Assembly (NCBI GenBank): GCA_030059675.1
Contig: JANVYQ010000002.1
Coordinates: 144,260-208,259 of the forward strand
Source of the DNA: Candidatus Pelearchaeum maunauluense
GTDB taxonomy: Archaea > Thermoproteota > Nitrososphaeria_A > Caldarchaeales > Caldarchaeaceae
DNA length: 64,000 nt
Reading direction: 5' to 3'
Shown: piece after piece, positions 44,810 through 53,280 of the stretch
How the letters are laid out: each line of letters begins with the position of its first letter
Position numbering within the stretch: the first letter of the stretch is position 1
The notes under the pieces: generated by a model
Databases searched by the model: none
What the model saw: only the letters and a program-made list of their open reading frames with translations
Told to the model about the DNA's origin: nothing
Made by a program: the position numbers and the translations under genes

Positions 44810-46057
44810 TTGGTCCTAGGTGTCGCCAAGCTTGTATGTAGAATATGCGGTGCAGAATACCCGCCAACGCTAAGGAACGTGTGCGACAAGTGCCTAGGGG
44901 CAGTTGATGTTATATACGAAGAACCACACGAAAATCTCAAAAATCTGCTCTCAACACGCACGGCACGCGGGGTATGGCGTTATAAGGAACTTTTACCCAT
45001 AACAAGGGAAGAGCATATAGTAGACATAGGTGCTGGAGGCTCGCCGCTCATCCGCGCTGAGGAGCTGGGTAGAAGGATAGGAATCCGGAAACTCCTAATC
45101 AAGAATGATACGATAAATCCGAGCTTCTCTTTTAAGGATAGACCATCTTCAGTAGCGGTTTCAAAGGCGCGTGAATTCAACCTACCAGCGGTGGGCTGCG
45201 CATCAACGGGTAATTTAGCCTCAGCAACTTCCGCACATGCATCGGCAGCAAATATTCCTTGTATAGTCCTAATGCCTGATACAGTCGAGCTTCCCAAAAT
45301 ACGACAAGCATCAATGTATGGCTCACACATAATCCTAGTGGACGGAACATACGACGACACTAACCGACTAGCTTACTTACTAACTGAGAGGACGCGTATA
45401 GGAATGGTGAATGTGAATCTAAGACCATACTACGTAGAGGGCTCTAAGACTATGATGTTTGAGATAGTTGAGCAGCTTGGCTGGAGGGCTCCTGAGAATA
45501 TAATAATACCTATGGCCAGCGGCGCGCTGTTAGGTGCTCTGCATAAAGCTCTACGCGAGCTAGAGGGATTCAACATCCTGGACGATATTAACACGGTCTT
45601 TCATGGTGTCCAGCCCGTGGGCTGCGCTCCCATAAGCGATGCTTATGCGCGGAATGCTGAAGAGGTCATTCCAGTCAAGACACCTAACACCATAGTGAAG
45701 AGTCTTGCTATAGGAAGTCCAGGAGACGGAGAATATGCTCTAGGAATAGTGCGTAAGACAGGCGGAACATGCCAAGCCATAAGCGACAAAGACACTGTGG
45801 AGGCTGTTCACCTACTATGCCAGACTACTGGAATATATGCTGAGCCTGGCGGAGCTATCACGGTCGCTGCAGCCAAAAAAATGCGTGAAGAAGGCATATT
45901 GGATGCGGGGGATGAGGTGGTATGCTGCGTAACAGGCGCTGGCTATAAGGCTGACGAACTCATAGAACCGCGTGGCAAGACATATGCGGTGAAGCCGAAG
46001 ATATCAGAAGTGCTACAGAGATTAAGCGCAGAGCTGCCAGTAATAGCCAGTGCATGA
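44810..46057 (+). CDS. thrC: Threonine synthase
   Basis: PLP enzyme making threonine from O-phosphohomoserine. N-terminal zinc ribbon CRICGAEY...CDKCLG, PLP lysine in NPSFSFKDRPSSVA, CASTGNLASATSAHA, and C-terminal CCVTGAGYKADE. 415 aa. Its TGA (46055-46057) abuts the end of the NitrOD5 gene on the other strand. Confidence 0.92.
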   Translation: MVLGVAKLVCRICGAEYPPTLRNVCDKCLGAVDVIYEEPHENLKNLLSTRTARGVWRYKELLPITREEHIVDIGAGGSPLIRAEELGRRIGIRKLLIKNDTINPSFSFKDRPSSVAVSKAREFNLPAVGCASTGNLASATSAHASAANIPCIVLMPDTVELPKIRQASMYGSHIILVDGTYDDTNRLAYLLTERTRIGMVNVNLRPYYVEGSKTMMFEIVEQLGWRAPENIIIPMASGALLGALHKALRELEGFNILDDINTVFHGVQPVGCAPISDAYARNAEEVIPVKTPNTIVKSLAIGSPGDGEYALGIVRKTGGTCQAISDKDTVEAVHLLCQTTGIYAEPGGAITVAAAKKMREEGILDAGDEVVCCVTGAGYKADELIEPRGKTYAVKPKISEVLQRLSAELPVIASA

Positions 46058-46472
46058 CTACTGTCGCTGATAAAGTTGCCTCAACAACTTTACAGCGTCA
46101 ACAAACTTCGTCGAGGTTAATTGGAGCCCTTCAGATTCGCTTAACTCCCTTACAATTGACTGCTCTAAAATTGCGTAGCCCGGCCCGAAGATTGTACGTA
46201 AAGCTTGTGAGAAAATTTCAGGCTTGTCAGGTATTTCGCCCCGCCTAACTCCAAAACTATTTTCAAGATGAAAGTATAACGCTCTCGTACCATTCTCGCC
46301 TAGAACCGATAATGCCCTATCTACGGCGTCTTGGACTATTCTTCTTAGTATATCATGGTCTTTGCTTATGTTGCTACACCACTGGTGTTAGTCTCAGCTT
46401 GGGGAATCCTTCGGAATAGTCGTAGTAATCATACATTAGTGGGGATGGTGGCTTCGCCGTATATACGACCAT
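46058..46472 (-). pseudogene. NitrOD5 output-domain gene, frameshifted or lacking a standard start
   Basis: Not in the ORF track. On the minus strand, 46375-46058 encodes about 105 aa: SKDHDILRRIVQDAVDRALS, ALYFHLENSFGVRRGEIPDK and SQALRTIFGPGYAILEQSIV. This matches the NitrOD5 (Nitrosopumilus output domain 5) pattern. The frame has no ATG/GTG/TTG before the domain. A 32-residue ORF with ATG at 46472 ends in a TAG overlapping its first codons in another frame. A one-base slip would join them. It follows the KaiC-like gene by 12 bp. Confidence 0.65.
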
Positions 46473-46484
46473 AGCGCCCTCAAC

Positions 46485-47771
46485 CTACTTAACGCATAAA
46501 TGCATATCACACATGTCTGATATCTTGTCCTTTATCTCACTAGACGCCCTTGAACCAAATACGACTACATCATCATCTTCGCGTACCCTAATAATCATCT
46601 CTGAGATTTCCTTCATAATTTCATCACTCGGATAAATGTGCTCCAGCTTATCTACTCCCAACAATAAGAAACAAGGTTTCCTCCCATTCTTGCGAAGCTC
46701 TTGAATAGCACCACGTAGATTTTCCATACTCTTTTTAAATGATGAACGGTCGAGTTTGAAATATTCCTTATCCTGTATATGTTCTCCGAAAATTCCTGTC
46801 TTTTGCCTCTCTTTTATATCTCGCTCATTAAGGTATGGTTTTATTGATTCGTTGATATATTGAGGTCTAACACCCCCAAAAGGTATTGCCACAACGCCTC
46901 CATCCTGAGCCAGCATATTCATCCTAATCTGCGCCAGAATGAAGAAATGCCATTCGGTGGGAGCGGTCTTACCTATCTCAAAAAATACTGCAGAACCCCC
47001 CTTTTTTAATCCGCCAGCGAGAAGTGCGTCAAAGTCTTCGCTTCCTGTCGAGTAATGTGTAGTTGTATGGGATATTGGCTTAAACTGTGATGGTTGTATC
47101 TTTTTTAGATTTTCTTCCTGGATGGGCTTGAATACTGTGAATCTCCCCCCATAAAGCGTAAAGAGCCTTCTACGCCTTGCTATGGCCTGTCCTCGGATTT
47201 TCTCTACATAAATCTTCCTAGCTCGCCTATTCTCAAACTCTTCATCACGAAGCTCTATAACCGCATCAACCAAATAATCCGCGGCTGTTATGTCTGGATT
47301 CTCGCTTACTATAACTAGTGTAGAATCGCTTGACTCAACTATTGCGGCAAGTGTCTTCTCTACACGAAGCCTCTCTTTCTCGTCAAGCTCCCGTGTTAGA
47401 GCATCAAGCGAATCCAAAACAATGAGAGGCAGCCTCAGTCTATGCACAGCTTCAATAACCTTAGAAACTATATCAGAGACAGTACCTAGCCTGAGGTCTT
47501 CAAACGATACCTTGATAGCCTCAGCTAGATACTCCTGAACGGCACTCCTCTCCACAAGCTCTCTAATATGGGGGAAGTGCTGGCCGAGCTTAATCTCAGA
47601 CACACGCGTAGATATGAACAACCCGCCTTTAGCAGCCTTAAGAAGCTATACAGCAAGAGTAGTCTTACCAGTCCCAGGCTCCCCCTTAATGATTATCGTC
47701 TTAATATTAGGGTCGATTAAGTCACCAATTCTAAACTCATTAACTAAATGCCATTCCTTACCAACGCTCAC
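46485..47771 (-). pseudogene. KaiC-like RecA-superfamily ATPase gene with TAG just after Walker A
   Basis: The track ORF starts at 47621, but the same frame extends back to a GTG at 47771 and encodes KTIIIKGEPGTGKTTLAV, then a TAG (47648-47646), then LLKAAKGGLFISTRVSEIKL. The Walker A motif therefore lies in the lost part; Walker B is LPLIVLDSLDAL. A second degenerate RecA-like half follows (TGSEDFDALLAGGLKKGG). CAG to TAG would restore Gln. Without readthrough the remaining 378 aa lack the P-loop. Confidence 0.78.
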
Positions 47772-48006
47772 TAACAAAAACCACAAAACACAAACTTAAA
47801 TCATTTATCATGCAAACATAGAAAGTACTAAGATATTGCTCAGAGCTCAAGATCTAGATCATAGCTCCTCTCAGCCTGGTCAGACTCATCATCGCATTAT
47901 AGAAAATGCTAAATTGTGTTTTAAATTTATCGTCGTTGGAAGCTGTGTAATACTCAACAACGTGTCTGAGGTAGGTTTTATGTAGGAGATTTTCGTTTGT
48001 TGTGAT

Positions 48007-48801
48007 GTGAGTTTTGAGACTATACGCGTAGAGGATAGAGGAAGCATTAGGTACGTCGTGTTGAATAGGCCAGAGTCCTTCAACGCCTTTACTACCGAGA
48101 TGCGTTATGAGCTGTTAGAAGCGTTTAGGGCGTCTGAGCTTGATGAAGGTATTCGCGTGATTGTCATAACGGGGGCTGGAAAGGCTTTTGCAAGCGGTGA
48201 AGATCTGAAGGAGCTGTGGGGTCTGTATAAGGCTGGTAAGCGTCCCGATTTTAAGAAGATGCTTGAAGAGGAATACCATCCATTACTGGTTGCTCTTCGG
48301 AGGTCGCGGAAGCCGTTTATCGCTGCAATAAACGGCGCTGCTGCTGGTGCTGGGTTAAGCTTGGCGTTAGCGTGCGACTATAGAGTAGCATCTGAAAACG
48401 CTACCTTTACTACTGCGTTCATACGCGTAGGGTTAATACCTGATACTGGGGCGAATTACTTCTTACCGAGGCTCGTGGGGCTGGCTAAGGCTCTAGAGCT
48501 CTGCCTTCTAAGCCCCCGCCTAACAGCTCAAGAAGCTCTCAATATAGGGCTGGTCAATAAAGTAGTTCCTGCTGGTGATTTTGAGAAGGCAGTAGAGGAG
48601 ACTGCTCTAATGTTTGCCGAACTACCTCCCCTAGCTGTGGGATATATTAAAGAGGCAATAAACGCAAGCCTGAGCCAAACGTTGGAGGATGCGCTTAAGC
48701 TTGAGGCAGAGCTCCAAGATAGGGCTGGAAGAAGCGAGGATCACCTAGAAGGGGTTAGGGCTTTCATAGAAAAACGTAAACCAAGCTTCAAGGGGAGGTA
48801 G
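48007..48801 (+). CDS. Enoyl-CoA hydratase/isomerase (crotonase) family
   Basis: 264 aa. Oxyanion-hole motifs GAGKAFASGEDLKEL and FIAAINGAAAGAGLSLALACDYRVA; VGLIPDTGANYFLPRLVG; C-terminal VRAFIEKRKPSFKGR. In place of the second catalytic-glutamate region it has TGANYF, as in PaaG-like isomerases, so hydratase versus isomerase is open. GTG start. Acyl-CoA substrate unknown. Confidence 0.88.
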   Translation: MSFETIRVEDRGSIRYVVLNRPESFNAFTTEMRYELLEAFRASELDEGIRVIVITGAGKAFASGEDLKELWGLYKAGKRPDFKKMLEEEYHPLLVALRRSRKPFIAAINGAAAGAGLSLALACDYRVASENATFTTAFIRVGLIPDTGANYFLPRLVGLAKALELCLLSPRLTAQEALNIGLVNKVVPAGDFEKAVEETALMFAELPPLAVGYIKEAINASLSQTLEDALKLEAELQDRAGRSEDHLEGVRAFIEKRKPSFKGR

Positions 48802-49813
48802 ATAGCTCGGCAAGCTTAGCCTCAACAGGTGTGAAGTCCCCCGTCAAAACCTCATAGTGTATATCATCTCCAATCTTCCTTACCACAACACCGCACCAAC
48901 ATAAAAATTCTAAATGTGATATAGTCTCCAGCAGGGCAAGCCATTTATCAAGCGCAGAGAGAGTGTCAAAATGGCCGCGTGACCACTTTATTTGACGCGC
49001 CACTTCTGTTATCTTTGATTCACCCGATAGTAGCGCTTCAAGAGTTTGCCTAAGCCGCTCATTATGGTGGTGATAAAGCTCTCCGATTCTACTTTCGGCG
49101 GAACTGAAAGGCTCGCCGTGGGAGGGAATAACTATCGATGGCCGTATGCGCTTAACCATTGTAAGCGAAGCCAGATAATCCCTCAGGGGATTATAGCCCT
49201 TTATAGGATAAAACGGCACGTTAGATGTCTCTTCGGGGAGAAGATGGTCTCCTGAGATAAGCGCCCCATTATCATTATTGTACAGACAAACATGTCCTGG
49301 AGTATGTCCTGGAGTGTGAATTATTCTCCAAATACCGCTTATGCTTTCTATTGATAGTCCTTCGTTAATCAGCTGGTTAGGTCTTGGTATATTTTTACGC
49401 TCTTGCGATATAATCTTCAAAACCTTATCCATAATAATATCCTGCACACCTAACAGTCTAAGCCATGAAACTCCTTCTTCGGAAACAGCTCTTGATAAGG
49501 CGTTTATAACCTCCATCTCCCTCCGATGCATCATGACGCTAGGGGAGAAACGTGCAATAACCTGGTTAACGCCGCCATAATGGTCGTAATGTATATGGGT
49601 TATTATTAGTCGGCTTATCCTGATACTGTTTCCCAACTCATCATGAATTGTTGAAAGCAACTCGCGTGATGTGCTGTGAAATCCAGCGTCAACCATGGTA
49701 TATTCGTCATTTTTATTCTGTATTAGGAAGACATTTACATGGCCAATCCCGCCCTCGGAATAATCTATCCTAATCCTATAAAGCCCGTCAAATATCGTGG
49801 AGAATCTGCTCAT
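48788..49813 (-). CDS. Metallo-beta-lactamase-fold hydrolase (LACTB2/glyoxalase II-like) with C-terminal winged helix
   Basis: 341 aa. Metal motif IITHIHYDHYGGVN, then HTPGHTPGHVCLYNN, ISGDHLLPEE and a late VIPSHGEPF. Residues beyond about 255 form a winged-helix-like C-terminal domain (ITEVARQIKWSRGHFDTLSA), as in LACTB2-type proteins. Substrate unknown. Overlaps the crotonase gene by 14 bp at the 3' end. Confidence 0.83.
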   Translation of the reverse strand: MSRFSTIFDGLYRIRIDYSEGGIGHVNVFLIQNKNDEYTMVDAGFHSTSRELLSTIHDELGNSIRISRLIITHIHYDHYGGVNQVIARFSPSVMMHRREMEVINALSRAVSEEGVSWLRLLGVQDIIMDKVLKIISQERKNIPRPNQLINEGLSIESISGIWRIIHTPGHTPGHVCLYNNDNGALISGDHLLPEETSNVPFYPIKGYNPLRDYLASLTMVKRIRPSIVIPSHGEPFSSAESRIGELYHHHNERLRQTLEALLSGESKITEVARQIKWSRGHFDTLSALDKWLALLETISHLEFLCWCGVVVRKIGDDIHYEVLTGDFTPVEAKLAELSTSP

Positions 49814-50429
49814 ATACTCCTCGGCGTTATGTAGCGTTATTACCTTGGTATTTTAGTGCTACCCCCCCTCACTTTCAATCACCTCTCCATACTTAATTCC
49901 AGTCTTGAAACACTTAGAATTTGGATAATGAGGCTATTCAAAGACGAGGAGAGGTTATCCCCTGAATATGTTCCGAGCAAACTACCTCATAGAGAGAAGG
50001 AATTTTCAATTCTCAAGTGATTCTTCTCCTCACTCATAAGTGGAAAGACGCAGTATAGTGTGCGTGCCGTGATTACAGGCTCCGTTGGAACTGGAAAGAC
50101 TTCGCTAGCTAAATTATGCGGCCAAGGAGTAGAGCTGGAAGCAAGAAAAAACAGAAGAACAGTACATTACATACACATAAACTGCAGGATTAACCGTTCT
50201 CTATACTCGGTTCTTAGGAGGCTGGGCGAGGTTATAAACGCGCCACTACCCAAACGCGGCTTCTCAGATGAAGAGGTTATGCATTCTCTGCTTAAGTATC
50301 TTTCAAGGAGCAACACATACGTAATTCTGGGATTGGATGAGGTGGAGGTTCTATTCTCAGAAGAAGGGGCTGAGCCTTTCTATTTCCTCTCACGTATAGG
50401 TGAGGAAACCGCCGAATCCGCCTCGTTCG

Positions 50430-50660
50430 AAAATTGCAGTGCCGACACTCGAGATTTTCCCCCCTTCCCATGACTAGGGCAAGGTTTCTAACCGAAACTT
50501 GTATATTGAACAATTTGGCGAGCGCGGTGGCAACCGCTAGAGCCAGCTGAGTCCCGGATCCTAATCCAACATGCTCAGGAATTGTCTGTTTGACATTAAT
50601 GGAAACTTTAGCTTCTACATGATACTTTTCGAGGAATCTGCTCCACCCATAAGCTGCTCC
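50430..50660 (-). pseudogene. Fragment of beta-ribofuranosylaminobenzene 5'-phosphate synthase
   Basis: In frame with the upstream zinc-ribbon ORF: FLEKYHVEAKVSINVKQTIP and EHVGLGSGTQLALAVATALA, the GHMP-family ATP motif as found in beta-RFAP synthase of methanopterin biosynthesis. After VMGRG a slip in a run of six Gs would continue as GGKSRVSALQF, also family-like. About 75 residues of a roughly 300-aa enzyme; both ends missing. Confidence 0.65.
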
Positions 50661-51182
50661 GCCACACCCCCTCCCCCATCTCGGATAGGCCGTCATGCAC
50701 TCAAATTCCTCCGCTTGCTGCTGTCCGCTTTGTAAGGCGAAGTAATATTCATCCGCCACATACGTCGGGTGCAGCTCACCTATCCTTCGGCATCTGGCGA
50801 TGATGATCTTCTTGGCAGCGGGTTTGACGCCGAACTCATCGCGAATCTGTTCAAGGACAGTCCATGCAGACCTCGGGCGGAGGAATGGGACTCTGCCTCT
50901 TTCCTTTTCCCATTCCTCCCTTTCGGTCGCTTTTTCCTTCTTCCTTTCTTTCTCCTTCTCCTTTTCAGGCTCTAACTCCTCTAAGCCGACCTTCTTGATG
51001 AACTTCTTTGGTACCAGCTCCATCCCCACATCCTTTCCACAGGTTGAGCACTTGACCCAGCCACGCCTCGAACTGTGGTAAAGGAACTCAGTCACTGGCT
51101 GTCCACAGCTCGGACACTCAAAAGTTTCTTGTTCCGGACTCTCCTTCTCTTTTACTTCTTCTATATCCAACATTTTTGACAC
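50661..51182 (-). CDS. Zinc-ribbon, highly charged protein (truncated or fused at its 3' end), unknown
   Basis: ATG at 51182. Residues 22-48 form a ribbon (CPSCGQP...VKCSTCGKD), followed by a KE-rich segment (EPEKEKEKERKKEKATEREE) and FLRPRSAWTVLEQIRDEFGV. The ORF runs on into the beta-RFAP fragment and cdc6 antisense, so its own C-terminus is probably lost. Looks like a mobile-element-type DNA-binding protein, inferred only from ribbon and charge. Confidence 0.5.
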
Positions 51183-51185
51183 TTC

Positions 51186-51237
51186 ACTTAAGTTCCGACT
51201 TGAGTGGACTTAAAGTTATTCTTGGTTATAGTTAAGT
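51186..51237. promoter_or_regulatory. Cluster of ACTTAAGT-like palindromes before the zinc-ribbon ORF
   Basis: ACTTAAGT (51186-51193), ACTTGAGT (51198-51205), ACTTAAAGT (51208-51216) and AGTTAAGT (51230-51237), spaced about 10-12 bp for the first three. They begin 4 bp upstream of the ATG at 51182, where promoter and operator should lie. Possibly sites for the encoded protein itself. Confidence 0.45.
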
Positions 51238-51332
51238 GTGGACGCGCATAAGCCGACATTGTCGCTTCGCTTCTCTGGGTGAGGACTACCAAGATTTCTT
51301 TTGCCACGATTTTATCCTGGGCCTGTTATCGC

Positions 51333-52085
51333 TTATCCCGCCTGTCTTAGTAGAGGTATTGCATACTCTAGGGCTAGTTTGAGGGTTTCCTTCCTAGATT
51401 TCGTTATGGTCTTCTTCGCGTGGTTCTTGTCTACGTATTCTTCTCCTGTTAGGAGTAGGTGCCATATGGCTGTGAGTAACTTCCTTGCCGTGGCAACTAT
51501 CGCTATCTTGTGTCCTCTTCTCCCTCTCATTCTTAGGTAGAATTGTCTGATCTGACTGTTTCTCGCCTTGATGGCTACCGTTGCACATTGGACCGTTATC
51601 CTTCTGATCCATTTGTTTCTTCTCTTTGTGATGTGTCCAGACCTTGCTTTTTCCCGACTGATTGGTATGTTAATGGTGCTAATCCTGACCATGAGGCTAC
51701 CTGCTTATCGTTCTTGAAGCGTTTCGGGTCTCCTATCTCCGCTATCACTACTGATGCTGAGACCTCCCCTAATCCAGGCACCTTGCACAATCTCTCAACG
51801 TCTTTCTCGTTTATGGTCTCCGCTATTTTCGAGTTGAGCTGCCTGATCTACTCCTCAAGCCTGTTCACGTTTTCCAGGCACGTCTTCAGCTCTATTATGT
51901 CTGCCTCTCCTAGAACTCCTAGGATTGATGCCTTCACTTCTTCATCTTCAGCCTTTTGGAACCGTACTTCTCTATCACCTCGTCTATGTCTTCTCCTTCA
52001 TCAGCACGCGTGCGCGCGCTTCCTCCGTCTTGACTGTTGTTACGAGTAGGTCTCTGTACACGTCCATTCCGAATACGCGTTCCAT
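51333..52085 (-). pseudogene. IS110-family transposase, multiply frameshifted
   Basis: N-terminal catalytic-type start VFGMDVYRDLLVTTVKTEEA (from ATG 52085); then in shifted frames IDEVIEKYGSKRLKMKK and LGVLGEADIIEL, a TAG after RLEE. The Transposase_20 motif PGLGEVSASVVIAEIGDPKR and WSGLAPLTYQS follow, then after another shift SGHITKRRNKWIRRI and the C-terminus. At least three frameshifts and one stop. The plus-strand ORFs listed here are shadows. Confidence 0.75.
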
Positions 52086-52604
52086 TTCAAGTTCACCCCT
52101 ATTTACGGTTTGGAGGGCGCCCTCTCATTTAGACATCTTGCCACTCAGGCTCTGCGGCCTATTCATCCTTGAGCGTCGGGCGCGCTACTCGTTGCTTCTG
52201 GAGCTTCTACAAGGTCACCTACCGATGGAATGGTCAATAACATGAATAGGAGGGATGCTTTGATTAAGTTACGAATTATCTCTCTCCCACGTTTGATTTG
52301 GACCGCTTCCAATCAGATCGTGCACGCTAAAACTTCCTACGCTTGCACATCACCATCCTCTCACGCGTTCTCACCAATCTGACTTCGTTATTGCTGCATG
52401 TATCTTCCCTCTTAGGGAGCTATGCTTGAAATAAGCCCTGTATTCCCGCAAGACCGAACGTCCTGAGCGACATCAACCTCACAAAAAGATATAAAACACG
52501 ACTGGGGATGTAAAATATGTGAGATAGATGGCTTACAAAAAAACGAAAAGAACGCAAATAAGGAAGTATTCGCTCGCTGCACTGATAGAATCCCGAAGCA
52601 CCTG
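52086..52604. other. Non-coding right part of the insertion
   Basis: About 520 bp without a credible gene. A plus-strand frame from ATG 52528 (AYKKTKRTQIRKYSLAALIE) runs directly into the resumed cdc6 frame and may be a short element-derived piece; agatataaaa near 52490 is TATA-like. No tRNA or repeat array seen. Confidence 0.45.
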
Positions 52605-53280
52605 GAAGATTATCCATAATTGTTATACTCGCGACCCTGAAGTATTAGATAGGCTTGACGTCCAAACACGAAGCAGCCTACTGGGCACTGCGGTGCATCT
52701 CAGCGAATATAGCTACTAACAGCTCTTGGATATAATAAGGTATCGTGCCAACGAAGCTCTTTACCTTGGAGTACTTGCTGAAGAGACACTGGAGTTTTTA
52801 GCCGATGTATCTGCTGAGCGGGGAGACGCTAGGTATGCTATAGACCTACTCTGGCGCTCAGGAAAATTCGCCGAAGCCGACAATTCTGAGAAAATAACTC
52901 CAGAACATGTTCGGCGAGCTATCGCTAGTGTATATCCAACCATAAGACGAGAGAATCTTTCATATCTATCTCGTGATGAAGCGCTTATTCTACTTGCATG
53001 CGCAAAAACGCTAAGTAGCAATAGAGCATATACAACGTCAGCCGAGATTTTTGACATATACAAACTGGTATGCGAAGAGAAGGGGGTTGTCCCAAAGGGG
53101 TACACGTGGTTCTGGGAAACTCTACAAAAGCTTCAGTACTTAGGTTTTCTAAGTATAAGAGTTAGAAGCGAGGGCTCACGTGGGGGGAAGGAAATCTCAT
53201 ATCTCCCTGCCTGGAATACCTGCCCCCCTACTAGAAGCTGAGCTCTCTAAAGCCATTAACACGAGCAACAAACCTTAGAG

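Larger units (their letters stand above)
50436..52604. mobile_element. Insertion inside cdc6: IS110-type remnant plus zinc-ribbon and beta-RFAP fragments
   Basis: Boundaries are placed where Orc1/Cdc6 similarity stops (about 50435) and resumes (about 52605). Contents on the minus strand: decayed IS110-family transposase, a zinc-ribbon ORF with an operator-like repeat cluster, and a beta-RFAP synthase fragment. No terminal inverted repeats or target duplications were found, as expected for IS110. Boundaries are approximate to about 20 bp. Confidence 0.7.
49928..53241 (+). pseudogene. cdc6: Orc1/Cdc6 replication initiator gene, interrupted by an insertion and two stops
   Basis: 5' part (49928 to about 50435): RLSPEYVPSKLPHREKEFSI, a TGA at 50018-50020, then VITGSVGTGKTSLAKLCGQG (Walker A), ILGLDEVEVLF (Walker B) and FYFLSRIGEETAESAS. 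3' part (about 52605-53241): NCYTRDPEVLDRLDVQTRSS, a TAA at 52717-52719, QLLDIIRYRANEAL and the winged-helix C-terminus (TSAEIFDIYKLVCEEKGVVP). The two parts sum to about 380 codons, the normal size, with 2.2 kb of unrelated DNA between. Not translatable as one protein. Confidence 0.85.

Noticed and set aside
46054-46248. 64-aa plus-strand ORF after thrC
   Set aside because: It is antisense to the NitrOD5 reading frame, which has clear family character.
50292-51182. 296-aa ORF as a single gene
   Set aside because: It joins three unrelated segments, the last being antisense to cdc6.
51301-52245. Plus-strand ORFs in the insertion
   Set aside because: They are shadows of the IS110 transposase remnant read on the minus strand.
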